From: Oscillibacter sp.
Lineage (GTDB): Bacteria > Bacillota > Clostridia > Oscillospirales > Oscillospiraceae
Direction of reading: 5' to 3'
NCBI GenBank assembly: GCA_022797935.1
Contig: JAAWLO010000008.1
Span: 1 to 55,243, forward strand
DNA length: 55,243 nt
Below, in pieces: positions 40,839 to 49,166 of the stretch. The translations under genes and the position numbers were made by a program. The notes under the pieces are model-generated. The model had not been told where the DNA came from. It saw only the letters and a program-made list of their open reading frames with translations, and searched no databases. Each line of letters begins with the position of its first letter. Position 1 is the first letter of the stretch.

Positions 40839-42113
40839 ATGACGATTCATGTGGTAAGGGCGGGGGAGACGGTGACGTCGATTGCCCAGAGCTACGGTGT
40901 GGCGCCCCAGCGTCTGGCGGCGGACAATGCCGTGCCTGCCAGCGGCGCTCTGGCCGTAGGACAGACCCTGGTGGTTCGCTTTCCCCGGCAGATGCACGCT
41001 GTGACAGCGGGGGAGACCCTGGCGGGGATTGCGGAGCAGTACGGAACCACCGTCCGGCAGCTGTGGCGGAGCAACTGGGAATTGGGGGGCAGCGATGCCC
41101 TGGAGGCGGGGCAGCTGCTGGCGGTGTCCAATTTTGAGGAGCGGCTTGGCTCCGGCGTGTTCAACGGCTATGCCTATCCTTTCATCCAGCCGGAACTTCT
41201 GGCGGAGCAGCTGCCGTTTCTCTCCACTATGGCTCCTTTTACTTATGGCATCAACGCAAATGGCGGTCTGCTTCCCTTGGCGGATGAGGAGATGGTGGAA
41301 GCGGCCCAAATCCGGGGAACCAGCCCGGTGATGCACCTGTCCACACTGACGGAGGCCGGACAGTTTGACACCAGCCGGGCGGAAGCGGTGCTGACGGATT
41401 TTGAGATGCAGGGACGGCTGATGGCAGAGGTCCTGCAAACCATTCTGCGGAAGGGATTTGTGGGATTGGATGTGGACTTTGAGTACCTGCCGGGGCAGCT
41501 GGCGGAGGCCTATGCCGCCTTTCTGGACCGTCTGCGGCAGCTGTTGGAGCCCCAGGGACGGTTTCTCTGGGCGGCGTTGGCCCCTAAAACCAGTACCCGC
41601 CAGCGGGGCCTGCTGTACGAGGGACACAGTTACTCCGCTGTGGCGGCGGCGGTGGACGGGGTGCTGCTGATGACCTATGAGTGGGGCTATACCTACGGCC
41701 CGCCCATGGCGGTGGCCCCGCTGCCCAATGTCCGGGCGGTGCTGGACTACGCCGTCACGGAGATGCCGCCGGAAAAAATCTTTCTGGGAGTGCCGAACTA
41801 CGGATATGACTGGCCGCTGCCCTTTGTGCAGGGGACCACCCGGGCCCAGTCCATTTCCAACCAGCGGGCCATTGAGCTGGCGGTGGAATACGGCGCGGAG
41901 ATCCAGTACGATGAGACGGCCCAATCACCCTTTTTCCGCTATACCGCCGCCAATGGAACCGTCCACGAAGTCTGGTTTGAAGATGCCCGAAGCATGGAAG
42001 CCAAGCTGCGCCTGATTGCGGAGTACGGATTTCGGGGGGCGGGATTCTGGAACCTGATGCGGCCTTTTTCCCAGACGTGGCTGGTACTGGACGGCCTCTA
42101 CGAAATCGAATAA
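40839..42113 (+). CDS. LysM-GH18 spore peptidoglycan hydrolase (SleL/YaaH-like)
   Basis: 424 residues: two LysM repeats (about 3-47 and 52-96) and a glycoside hydrolase 18 domain (about 105-424). The catalytic motif is LDVDFE with D211, D213 and E215. Family members such as SleL/YaaH are N-acetylglucosaminidases that act on spore cortex during germination. There is no signal peptide, as for SleL, which is delivered to the forespore surface from the mother cell. I chose ATG 40839 with GAGGTG upstream. Mother-cell (sigma E) expression is expected from family knowledge; no clear promoter was seen. Confidence 0.92.
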   Translation: MTIHVVRAGETVTSIAQSYGVAPQRLAADNAVPASGALAVGQTLVVRFPRQMHAVTAGETLAGIAEQYGTTVRQLWRSNWELGGSDALEAGQLLAVSNFEERLGSGVFNGYAYPFIQPELLAEQLPFLSTMAPFTYGINANGGLLPLADEEMVEAAQIRGTSPVMHLSTLTEAGQFDTSRAEAVLTDFEMQGRLMAEVLQTILRKGFVGLDVDFEYLPGQLAEAYAAFLDRLRQLLEPQGRFLWAALAPKTSTRQRGLLYEGHSYSAVAAAVDGVLLMTYEWGYTYGPPMAVAPLPNVRAVLDYAVTEMPPEKIFLGVPNYGYDWPLPFVQGTTRAQSISNQRAIELAVEYGAEIQYDETAQSPFFRYTAANGTVHEVWFEDARSMEAKLRLIAEYGFRGAGFWNLMRPFSQTWLVLDGLYEIE

Positions 42114-42116
42114 AAA

Positions 42117-42143
42117 GGAGACCCAGCTTGAAACTGGATCTCC
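42117..42143 (-). terminator. Terminator of purB
   Basis: A 10-bp stem with one mismatch (42117-42126 with 42134-42143), 7-nt loop. On the minus strand it is followed by TTTTT. It may also serve the convergent GH18 gene. Confidence 0.75.
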
Positions 42144-42158
42144 CAATGTGCGCAGATA

Positions 42159-43580
42159 TCAGACATGGATGTCAGGTGTTTCTTCGCCGTCCGCTTCCGC
42201 CAGAAGCGGGGCAATGTCCTCCAGAAACGCCTCCACCTGCGCGGCACAGCGGCCCGTGTAGCGTTTCGGTTCCAGCACTGCTTCCAATTCTGCTTCCGTC
42301 AGGACGAAAGCGGGTTCCTTGGCCAGACGGGCCAGCAGGTCGCAGGGCTCGCCCTCCTTCATCCGGGCCGTGGCCGCCATGGAGCAGGTGCGGATGATTT
42401 CGTGGAGCTCCTGCCGGTCTCCGCCCCGTTTGACGCCCTCCATCATCAGATTTTCCGTGGCAATGAAGGGGAGATATTCCCGCACGGTCCGGTCCACGAT
42501 CTTTTCGTTGACGTGGAGCCCGTCGGTGACATTCCGGGCCAGGCGCAGAACGGCGTCGGCACAGAGGAAGCCCTCCGGCATGGAGAGGCGCCGGTTGGCG
42601 GAGTCGTCCAGGGTCCGTTCCAGCCACTGGACAGAGGCCGTCATAGGGGCGTTCAGGGCGTCGGCCATCAGATAGCGGGACAGGGAGCAGATGCGCTCGC
42701 AGCGCATGGGATTGCGTTTGTAAGCCATAGCCGAGGAACCAATCTGATGTTTTTCAAACGGTTCCTCCACCTGCCGGTCATGCTGAAGAAGACGGATGTC
42801 GTTTGCCATCCGGTAAGCGCTCTGGGCAATGGCGCTGAGGCAGTTGAGAATGCGGCTGTCCACCTTCCGGGGGTAGGTCTGGCCGCAGACGGCGAAGGTT
42901 TTGTCAAAGCCGAATTCCCCAGCGATCTGCCGATTCATCTCGTCAATTTTGGCCCCGTCGCCCTCGAAGAGGTCCAGGAAGCTGGCCTCGGTGCCGGTGG
43001 TGCCCCGGCAGCCCAGGAATTTCAGGTTCTCCAGTACAAAGTCCAGCTCCTCCAGGTCCGACAGGAAATCCTGCATCCAGAGGGTGGCCCGCTTGCCCAC
43101 AGTGACCAGCTGGGCGGGCTGGTAGTGGGTGTAACCCAGGGTGGGGGTGGCCGCGTACTGCCGGGCAAACTTCGCCAGGTTGGCCAGCAGGGCCAGCAGG
43201 CCCTTGCGGAGATAGCGCAGGCCCTCCCGGTAGAGAATCAGGTCCGCGTTGTCGGTGACGTAGCAGCTGGTGGCCCCCAGATGGATGATGCCGGCGGCGG
43301 AGGGGGCTGCTTTGCCGTAGGCGTAGACATGAGCCATGACATCGTGGCGGACTTCTTTTTCCCGGGCCGCAGCCAGGTCGAAGTCGATGTCGGTGACATG
43401 GGCCTCCAGCTCCGCCACCTGTCCCGCCGTCACGGGCAGGCCTAGATTATGTTCCGCCCGGGCCAGGGCTGCCCAGAGTTTCCGCCAGGTCTGAATCCGC
43501 TTTTCAGCAGAAAAGAGATTCAGCATGAAGTCCGACGCGTAGCGGGAGGAGAGGGGGGATTCGTAGCGGTCTTTCGGCAT
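42159..43580 (-). CDS. purB: Adenylosuccinate lyase
   Basis: 473 residues. Catalyses fumarate release in AMP synthesis and in the SAICAR step. The family signature GSSAMAYKRNP is intact, with GATSCYVTDN and THYQPAQLVTVGKR carrying the catalytic His residues. I chose ATG 43580 with GAAAGG upstream; the longer frame adds 65 residues. It lies downstream of purA and a small membrane protein gene on the same strand, so the two AMP-branch enzymes probably form an operon. Confidence 0.96.
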   Translation of the reverse strand: MPKDRYESPLSSRYASDFMLNLFSAEKRIQTWRKLWAALARAEHNLGLPVTAGQVAELEAHVTDIDFDLAAAREKEVRHDVMAHVYAYGKAAPSAAGIIHLGATSCYVTDNADLILYREGLRYLRKGLLALLANLAKFARQYAATPTLGYTHYQPAQLVTVGKRATLWMQDFLSDLEELDFVLENLKFLGCRGTTGTEASFLDLFEGDGAKIDEMNRQIAGEFGFDKTFAVCGQTYPRKVDSRILNCLSAIAQSAYRMANDIRLLQHDRQVEEPFEKHQIGSSAMAYKRNPMRCERICSLSRYLMADALNAPMTASVQWLERTLDDSANRRLSMPEGFLCADAVLRLARNVTDGLHVNEKIVDRTVREYLPFIATENLMMEGVKRGGDRQELHEIIRTCSMAATARMKEGEPCDLLARLAKEPAFVLTEAELEAVLEPKRYTGRCAAQVEAFLEDIAPLLAEADGEETPDIHV

Positions 43581-43603
43581 AAGAATCAACCTTTCTTTTG
43601 GAA

Positions 43604-43632
43604 GGCGGGGAGACATGGAATGTCTCCCCGCC
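43604..43632 (-). other. Hairpin between small membrane protein and purB genes
   Basis: A perfect 12-bp stem (43604-43615 with 43621-43632), 5-nt loop. On the minus strand it is followed by only a short T-stretch, so it may be a partial terminator or mRNA-processing site setting the purA/purB ratio. Confidence 0.6.
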
Positions 43633-43659
43633 CGGGTTTTGGAGAAGCGGCAGAGGGTA

Positions 43660-43848
43660 TCAAGCCGCCGGTAAAGCGCTGAAAACGGTGAACAGCCACA
43701 GGCAGAACGCCAGCCCGAACAGGGACAGCGCCGCACACTCCACACCGGCGGGGCGGCGCTCCGACGCCTTCGCAATCAGGCTGTAGAGCAAAAACGGTCC
43801 GGCAATGGCGCCCAGCATAGAGAGAACTCCGCAGGTAGCGAAAAGCAT
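43660..43848 (-). CDS. Small two-helix membrane protein in the purA-purB interval
   Basis: 62 residues with two hydrophobic stretches (about 3-25 and 40-60) separated by a short charged loop (KASERRPAG). No family recognised. It is kept because GAGGGAGGA lies 8 nt before the ATG, inside the end of purA, and it fills the gap between purA and purB. It could be a lineage-specific membrane protein; a link to purine synthesis is not implied. Confidence 0.6.
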   Translation of the reverse strand: MLFATCGVLSMLGAIAGPFLLYSLIAKASERRPAGVECAALSLFGLAFCLWLFTVFSALPAA

Positions 43849-43863
43849 ACAGTCCGTCCTCCC

Positions 43864-45138
43864 TCAGCGGATGATGATGGCATCCCTCTCCGGTCCCACG
43901 GACACATAGCCGATATGGCAGCCGATCTCCCGCTCGACGTACTCCACGTACTTCCGCGCCGCCTCCGGCAGGTCCTCCCAGGTCCGCACGCCGGAGATGT
44001 CGCACTTCCAGCCGGGCAGAGACTCCTCCACCGGCTTGGCCTCCGCCAGCAGGGCGGGGAAGGGGAAGCGGTCCGTCTGCTGGCTGCCCAGCTCATAGCG
44101 GACGCAGACGGGAATCTGGTCCAGGTAGCTCAGCACATCCAGCTTGGTCAGAGCGATGTTGGTGGCTCCCTGGCACTGGACGCCGTAGCGGGTGGCCACA
44201 AGGTCAATGGGACCCACCCGGCGGGGCCGTCCGGTTTTGGCGCCGTATTCCGCGCCGGCCTCCCGGAGCTTGTCCGCTTTCTCGCCGAACCATTCGCAGG
44301 TAAAGGGGCCCTCGCCCACGCAGGAGGAGTAGGCTTTCACCACGCCGATCACCTCGTCAATCCGGGCGGAGGGCAGGCCGGAACCCACCGGGGCATAGGC
44401 CGCCACGGCGTTGGAGGAGGTGGTGTAGGGATAGATGCCGTAATCCAGGTCCCGCAGAGCGCCCAGCTGTGCCTCAAACAGAATGCGTTTGTTCTCTCTC
44501 TGAGCCTGCCGGAGGAAAGCGCCGGTATCCCGGATGTAGGGGCTGATTTTCTCACCGTAGTCCGCCACCCAGTCCATCAGCTGGTCAATGGTGTAGGGCT
44601 CAGCGCCGTACACGTTGGTCAGAGTCAAATTTTTCCATTCCAGCAGGTCTTCCAGATGGGAGCGAAGCTGCTTGGGATAGAGGAGCTCCCCGGCCAGAAC
44701 CGTCTTTTTTTGAAATTTATCAGAGTAGAAAGGGGCGATGCCCTGCTTGGTGGAGCCGTATTTCTTGTCCTTCAGACGGGCTTCCTCCAGGCCGTCCAGG
44801 TCCCGGTGCCAGGGCAGGAGAAGGGACGCCCGGTCGCTGATTTTCAGGTTGTCCGGCGTCACGGCCACGCCCTTGGCGGCCACGTCCTGAATCTCGTTCC
44901 AAAGGCTCTCGCAGTCCAGGGCCACGCCGTTGCCCAGGATGTTGACCACGCCGTCCCGGAAGATGCCGGAGGGCAGCAGATGGAGGGCAAACTTTCCCTT
45001 TTCATTGACCACCGTGTGTCCGGCGTTGCCGCCGCCCTGATAGCGAACCACTACGTCGTAATCCTGGGTAATCAGGTCCACCATGCGGCCTTTTCCTTCG
45101 TCGCCCCAGTTGATCCCGACGATTGCACAATTTGACAT
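43864..45138 (-). CDS. purA: Adenylosuccinate synthetase
   Basis: 424 residues. GTP-dependent condensation of IMP with aspartate. The N-terminal GINWGDEGKGRMVDL is the P-loop signature; Asp13-type and GNAGHT residues follow, and the RVGPIDLVATRYG and TKLDVL blocks are present. GGGGAGG precedes the ATG. The long, structured leader (45139-45276) is described separately. First gene of the purA-purB unit. Confidence 0.96.
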   Translation of the reverse strand: MSNCAIVGINWGDEGKGRMVDLITQDYDVVVRYQGGGNAGHTVVNEKGKFALHLLPSGIFRDGVVNILGNGVALDCESLWNEIQDVAAKGVAVTPDNLKISDRASLLLPWHRDLDGLEEARLKDKKYGSTKQGIAPFYSDKFQKKTVLAGELLYPKQLRSHLEDLLEWKNLTLTNVYGAEPYTIDQLMDWVADYGEKISPYIRDTGAFLRQAQRENKRILFEAQLGALRDLDYGIYPYTTSSNAVAAYAPVGSGLPSARIDEVIGVVKAYSSCVGEGPFTCEWFGEKADKLREAGAEYGAKTGRPRRVGPIDLVATRYGVQCQGATNIALTKLDVLSYLDQIPVCVRYELGSQQTDRFPFPALLAEAKPVEESLPGWKCDISGVRTWEDLPEAARKYVEYVEREIGCHIGYVSVGPERDAIIIR

Positions 45139-45147
45139 AAAGAAAAA

Positions 45148-45182
45148 CCTCCCCGCAATACCGCCGGCGAAGGAGGCCGGCG
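45148..45182 (-). promoter_or_regulatory. Structured leader of purA with SD-complementary loop
   Basis: A hairpin with perfect 7-bp arms (CGCCGGC 45162-45168, GCCGGCG 45176-45182) has the minus-strand loop CTCCTTC, complementary to the SD GGGGAGG (45148-45154) 8 nt further on. Pairing would hide the SD. A second hairpin (45217-45222/45228-45233) lies upstream in the leader. I do not recognise a known riboswitch. Confidence 0.4.
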
Positions 45183-45276
45183 TACCGCTTTTACGGCCAG
45201 CGGCGGACCGGTAATCGGGACCCTGCAGGTCCCACAGCGCGGCGGAACAGGCGGACCTGAACCGTCAACCTTGCTT

Positions 45277-45305
45277 ATTATACCGGCACTTTCCCCATAA
45301 GTAAA
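45277..45305 (-). promoter_or_regulatory. Predicted sigma-A promoter of purA
   Basis: Minus-strand TTTACT (45300-45305), 17-nt spacer, TATAAT (45277-45282), giving a leader of about 130 nt. Confidence 0.7.
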
Positions 45306-45360
45306 GCAAAAACCACAATCTTACGAATTTTTTTACAAATTTTCTGCAGGCGGCAAAGGA

Positions 45361-45396
45361 AAAGGGCCGTCCCCGGCGGCCAGGGGACGGCCTTTT
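45361..45396. terminator. Bidirectional terminator
   Basis: GGCCGTCCCC (45365-45374) pairs with GGGGACGGCC (45383-45392), 8-nt loop, flanked by A- and T-rich ends. It stops the minus-strand run that ends with the 91-residue gene. Confidence 0.85.
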
Positions 45397-45397
45397 C

Positions 45398-45673
45398 TCA
45401 GGTGACGGAGAACCGCTTTGTGACGGAAGAGGAGACATAGCGCTGGTAAATCTCAGGCCGCTCAGCCTTCAGGGCTTTGGTGTCCAGGCGGGTGGAGGTG
45501 TACGCTTTCCAGCTCACCTTATAGTGGGCAGTCTCCACCTGCTCCACACCGCGGGCCTCCAGCTCGGCCTTGATTTCCGCTTCAATGGCTTCTGACTCCT
45601 GTTTCAGTTCCTCCATGGCGTGGCGCTGCCTGCGAAGCTGTGCCAGCTTCTCGTCCATCTGCAAATTGTCCAT
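45398..45673 (-). CDS. Small coiled-coil protein resembling the tail of YqaJ-type phage recombinases
   Basis: 91 residues. Residues 1-42 are a charged coiled coil (Glu/Lys/Arg-rich). The second half, with VSWKAYTSTRLDTKALKAE and a final TKRFSV, resembles the C-terminal segment seen in YqaJ-type recombinases and related phage proteins of Firmicutes (recognised from memory, not searched). There is no nuclease domain. A good RBS (GGGAGGGG) and a terminator at 45361-45396 support a real gene. It may be a domesticated phage fragment. Confidence 0.55.
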   Translation of the reverse strand: MDNLQMDEKLAQLRRQRHAMEELKQESEAIEAEIKAELEARGVEQVETAHYKVSWKAYTSTRLDTKALKAERPEIYQRYVSSSVTKRFSVT

Positions 45674-45772
45674 AGGCCCCTCCCATAGGTTAATCTGGAA
45701 AAGTCTATGCTGCCCATGACGGGAATATGACAGCTGCGCGTCATGAACCGAGCGGACGGGATGAGCGCCGGG

Positions 45773-46066
45773 TTAAAGATGGTGGTCCCGCAGGAGCCGC
45801 TTGGCCTGTTCCCACAGTTCGTCGCTGACGGTCTGCACCACCGCCACCTTCCGTACCAGTTCCGGCAGGGCGGCGGTGAGCGCCGCCTCAATCAAAGTCT
45901 CGTTGGTCAGATCCGCCGAGGGACACCCGGCGCACTGGCCCAGCAGTTTTACATACAGTACGCCGTCTTCCAGCCGGTCCACGGCGATTTCGCCCCCGTG
46001 GGCCCGAAGGGCGGGGCGTACCTTCTCGTCCAGCACGGCCTCCAGACGCTTGTAATCTTCAAGCAT
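45773..46066 (-). CDS. NifU C-terminal-domain protein
   Basis: 97 residues, a stand-alone NifU_C domain (Nfu type) with the CxxC pair C45 and C48 in QCAGCPSADLTNETL. Such proteins carry or transfer 4Fe-4S or 2Fe-2S clusters. It starts inside the end of the ATPase gene (8-nt overlap), with AGGAGG upstream, so it is coupled to the MoxR/VWA module. The start was set at ATG 46066; a longer frame reads through the ATPase gene. Confidence 0.88.
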   Translation of the reverse strand: MLEDYKRLEAVLDEKVRPALRAHGGEIAVDRLEDGVLYVKLLGQCAGCPSADLTNETLIEAALTAALPELVRKVAVVQTVSDELWEQAKRLLRDHHL

Positions 46067-47597
46067 GGGTTTCCTCCTGCTCCGTTTCCGCCGCCTGGGC
46101 GGTTTTGATTTTTTCCCGGATGCGGCGGTGCGCGTCGTCAAACAGCAGCTCTTGATTGTGGCGGAAATAGGCGTCACAGCCGAACTGCTCCACAAACCAG
46201 CTGGTGTCTGCCCGGGCGGTAAGCTCCGTAACGAAAATCACCAGCTCCTGTCCCTGTCCGAAGGCCTCCTCCAGAAAGCGGAACGCATGGTTCATCTGCC
46301 GTCCGGCCTCCTGGGCCTGCGCGGTTCGCTTTTCCACCTCCAGGCCGAACCAGTTCCGAACCGCGTCCAGGGACTCCTCGGGACCATGCAGCCCCTCTGC
46401 GGCCAGGCTCTGGCGGTAACGCTCCAATGCACCGCCCTCCCGCAGGGAGAGAATCTGCCGCTCCTTGTCCAGCTGGCCCGCCTGCTGAAGGCGCTTGCGT
46501 TCCTCCAGATTCCTGTGGGACAGGGCGTCCAGCGTTTCCAGAGGATTTCCGCCGGCGGAGAGCGCCTCCTTGAAGACCGTCAGGGCGGCGTGAAGACCGC
46601 TGCACAAAGCGTCCTGACGCCGGACCTCCCGGGTGGTTTCCGACAGCCGGGAGAGCAGCAGGCCCATGACGGACAGCTTTTCGTCAAAGGGCGCGGCCCG
46701 CAGAGAGGACACGGCGGCAGGGGGCACGGAACCCTGAAGAATTTCGTCCACCTGGTAGAGCCTGCGGTACTTGTTGTACAGGTCCAGGTAGTTGGCGAAG
46801 TCCCGGGCGACGCGGGGCAGCTGAATGTACTGGCCCACCACGTCCCGGTCTGCCTGGAGACCCAGGGTCTCATAGGCCGCCAGCAGTTCGCTCAAATCTT
46901 CCCAGCCCCGGGCGGTGGCGAACTGAATGCCCTCCGCCGTGGTTTCCACCCGGTAGAAATTCTCCTTTTTGATGTCCAGATAGGAGGTCACCGCCCCGTG
47001 GAGGCCCTTTTTGCCGGCGTATTCCTTCCAGACGGCGTAATCCTCCTGCACGTCAATGCGTTTCACCCGGTCCAGAGTCACCACGTCGAAATCCCGGACG
47101 GAGCGGTTGTACTCCGGCGGATTTCCGGCGGCGGCAATGAGCCAGCCCTCCGGCAGGCGCTGGTTGCCGAAGGTTTTGCACTGGAGGAACTGCAGCATCA
47201 TGGGAGCCAGGGTCTCCGAGACACAGTTGATCTCGTCCAGAAAGAGAATACCCTCCCGCAGGCCGGTGTCCTCCATCAGCCGGTAAACCGAGGCCAGGAT
47301 TTCGCTCATGGTGTACTCGGTGACGGAGAATTCCTCCCCGCCGTAAATCCGCTTTTCGATAAAGGGCAGGCCCACGGCGCTCTGGCGGGTGTGGTGGGTG
47401 ATGGTGTAGGCCACCAGTCCCACACCGGTCTCGGCGGCAATTTGCTCCATAATCTGGGTCTTGCCCACGCCTGGGGGCCCCATCAGCAGCACGGGCCGCT
47501 GGCGGATGGGGGGAATGAGGTACGCGCCGCAGGCGTCCTTGGCCAGGTAGGCCCGGAGGGTGTTGGTGATTTCCTGTTTGGCCTGTTTGATGTTCAT
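46059..47597 (-). CDS. MoxR-like AAA+ ATPase (second module)
   Basis: 512 residues. The N-terminal AAA+ domain has Walker A GPPGVGKT (40-47), Walker B ILFLDEIN and sensor region AAAGNPPEYN; the C-terminal 230 residues are mostly helical with no recognised domain. It differs from the CoxD-like ATPase at 23613 in length and sequence. It lies in one minus-strand run with a VWA/DUF2201 protein upstream and a NifU-domain protein downstream, a layout that suggests a metal-site or protein-remodelling role. The target is unknown. Confidence 0.88.
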   Translation of the reverse strand: MNIKQAKQEITNTLRAYLAKDACGAYLIPPIRQRPVLLMGPPGVGKTQIMEQIAAETGVGLVAYTITHHTRQSAVGLPFIEKRIYGGEEFSVTEYTMSEILASVYRLMEDTGLREGILFLDEINCVSETLAPMMLQFLQCKTFGNQRLPEGWLIAAAGNPPEYNRSVRDFDVVTLDRVKRIDVQEDYAVWKEYAGKKGLHGAVTSYLDIKKENFYRVETTAEGIQFATARGWEDLSELLAAYETLGLQADRDVVGQYIQLPRVARDFANYLDLYNKYRRLYQVDEILQGSVPPAAVSSLRAAPFDEKLSVMGLLLSRLSETTREVRRQDALCSGLHAALTVFKEALSAGGNPLETLDALSHRNLEERKRLQQAGQLDKERQILSLREGGALERYRQSLAAEGLHGPEESLDAVRNWFGLEVEKRTAQAQEAGRQMNHAFRFLEEAFGQGQELVIFVTELTARADTSWFVEQFGCDAYFRHNQELLFDDAHRRIREKIKTAQAAETEQEETHA

Positions 47598-47797
47598 GGA
47601 GTCTGCTCCTCCTGCTGTTTTTGAGACGGATTCGGTATCAGGGAGAAGAGGCTGGAGAAAATGACGCAGCCCAGGGCGGCACAGAGCGTGTGGTTTCCGC
47701 CGTCTCCGAAGAGGGTAACGCCCAGGAATAGGGCCGCCGCCAGGAGCAGGCCGCCTCGGGAGATGTTCAGCAGAATCTGGATCGTGTGATGTTTCAT
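47594..47797 (-). CDS. Small membrane protein in the MoxR/VWA module
   Basis: 67 residues with two hydrophobic segments (about 7-28 and 36-54) and a polar Gln/Glu tail. No family recognised. I chose ATG 47797 because AGGAGGT lies 7 nt upstream. Its stop overlaps the ATG of the ATPase gene by 4 nt, so it is translated with it. It could anchor the module at the membrane, which is speculation. Confidence 0.65.
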   Translation of the reverse strand: MKHHTIQILLNISRGGLLLAAALFLGVTLFGDGGNHTLCAALGCVIFSSLFSLIPNPSQKQQEEQTP

Positions 47798-47817
47798 AAA
47801 AAGACCTCCTAAAGACT

Positions 47818-49143
47818 TCAAAGCTCCGGCAGCTCGCTCAGGTCAAGCTCTTCCGGCAATTCCGCCGCCGCCCGGTTCAAATCCGGCGGCTCCAGCACAA
47901 GCCGGATGGCCCAGGGGGGTGTCTTCACGCTCAGCGGCGGTTCCCCCAGGAGAATGAACGCCGTCTCGTAAGGCGTCCGCTTCTCCGGGTAAATACCCAT
48001 GCCGTCCGTAAAATACAGCAGGCCCCGGAGACTGGAAAAGACCCCTTCCGCCTGAAGCTTCGCCACATAGTCAAAGACCGGGCGGAAGTCCGTGGCGCTG
48101 CCGCCGATGAGCTGGAAGTGCTCCATGTAGGTCCGCAGCTCCTCCAGGTCACGGATGGCGGTGTCGGCGCGGATTTGATCGTCGCATTGGAGAATGCGGA
48201 TGTTGACCTTCCGCGTAAAGCTTCCGGCGCTCCGCAGCACGGCATAGGTGCAGGCCAGGAACTCCCGCACCAGCTGGCCGGAGGTGGACATGGAGGTGTC
48301 CACGGCAATGACGAAATCCTCAATCCGGGTTTCCTCCCGGGTCTCCGGGGGCTCCACCAGGGGCAGATTCCCGTAGAGCCGGAGGCCGTAGGCATAGAAG
48401 CCGTAATCAAAGGCGTCCCCGTCCACCCCGGCCACCTCCCGGGGGGCGGCAAAGCGCCGGAGGAAGGCCCGGTAGTCCACGTCCTCCCGCACAGCTGCCC
48501 GGACCTGTTCCAGGACAGCCTCGCCGCCGGTGCTCTTTCCCGCGAGAACGGTTTCCATGCCTGTTTGGGTCCTGCTGGCGAGATTCTGCCACTTCTGGTC
48601 CTGTTCCTGGTTGTGTTCCGGGTCCCAGAGTCCGTGGTCGTCCGCCAGGAAAAGCCGCTGAAGCTGGGCGGTTTCGAACTCCGACAGGTCCTGCCGCAGA
48701 AGCTGGCGGTAAATGCCCTCCGCTGTCAGCACAGGCATCTCCCGGCGGCATTGGCCCCAGAATTTCCGCCGGGCGGGAACGGAGGCGGCGTACAGGCAGG
48801 GGTAGTCCAGATCCTCCAGAATACTCTCAACCGCCGCGTCGCAGGCCAGGTCCCAGAGAGCCGGAATCTTCCCCTGTTTTTTGCCCAAATGGCGGAGCAT
48901 ACAGTGGAGAACGGTGTGGAGGAAGGCCCGGTTCACCAGCGTTGGACTGCGGAGAAAGCGTTCGGAGAGCCAGGAACCGTCGTAGTAAAGGGTTTCGCCG
49001 TCCGTGGCCAGGGAGAGGGTAATGCCGCCGCCGGGCTGAAGGTCCAGAGCGCAGAGGGCGGCGTCCAGATAGGGCAGGCTCATGTAGAGCTCATTGCGGG
49101 CCGAGAGCAGAATGTCCCGGCCAATGCCGCTGAAATCTCCCAT
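47818..49143 (-). CDS. VWA-like protein with DUF2201 putative metallopeptidase domain
   Basis: 441 residues. The N-terminal domain resembles DUF2201 (COG3864), with H76, H80 and H85 in FLHTVLHCMLRH, a possible zinc site. The C-terminal VWA-like domain begins at VIAVDTSMSTSG, with a DxSxS MIDAS. Proteins of this kind occur beside MoxR ATPases and are thought to act with them. The RBS AAGGGAG is good. A gap of 23 nt separates it from the leucine-rich protein gene upstream. Confidence 0.87.
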   Translation of the reverse strand: MGDFSGIGRDILLSARNELYMSLPYLDAALCALDLQPGGGITLSLATDGETLYYDGSWLSERFLRSPTLVNRAFLHTVLHCMLRHLGKKQGKIPALWDLACDAAVESILEDLDYPCLYAASVPARRKFWGQCRREMPVLTAEGIYRQLLRQDLSEFETAQLQRLFLADDHGLWDPEHNQEQDQKWQNLASRTQTGMETVLAGKSTGGEAVLEQVRAAVREDVDYRAFLRRFAAPREVAGVDGDAFDYGFYAYGLRLYGNLPLVEPPETREETRIEDFVIAVDTSMSTSGQLVREFLACTYAVLRSAGSFTRKVNIRILQCDDQIRADTAIRDLEELRTYMEHFQLIGGSATDFRPVFDYVAKLQAEGVFSSLRGLLYFTDGMGIYPEKRTPYETAFILLGEPPLSVKTPPWAIRLVLEPPDLNRAAAELPEELDLSELPEL

Positions 49144-49166
49144 AAAACAACTCCCTTTGTACGAAT

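Noticed and set aside
45139-45276. Purine riboswitch in the purA leader
   Set aside because: I could not find the conserved three-way junction core; only local hairpins are present. Kept as a structured leader of unknown type.
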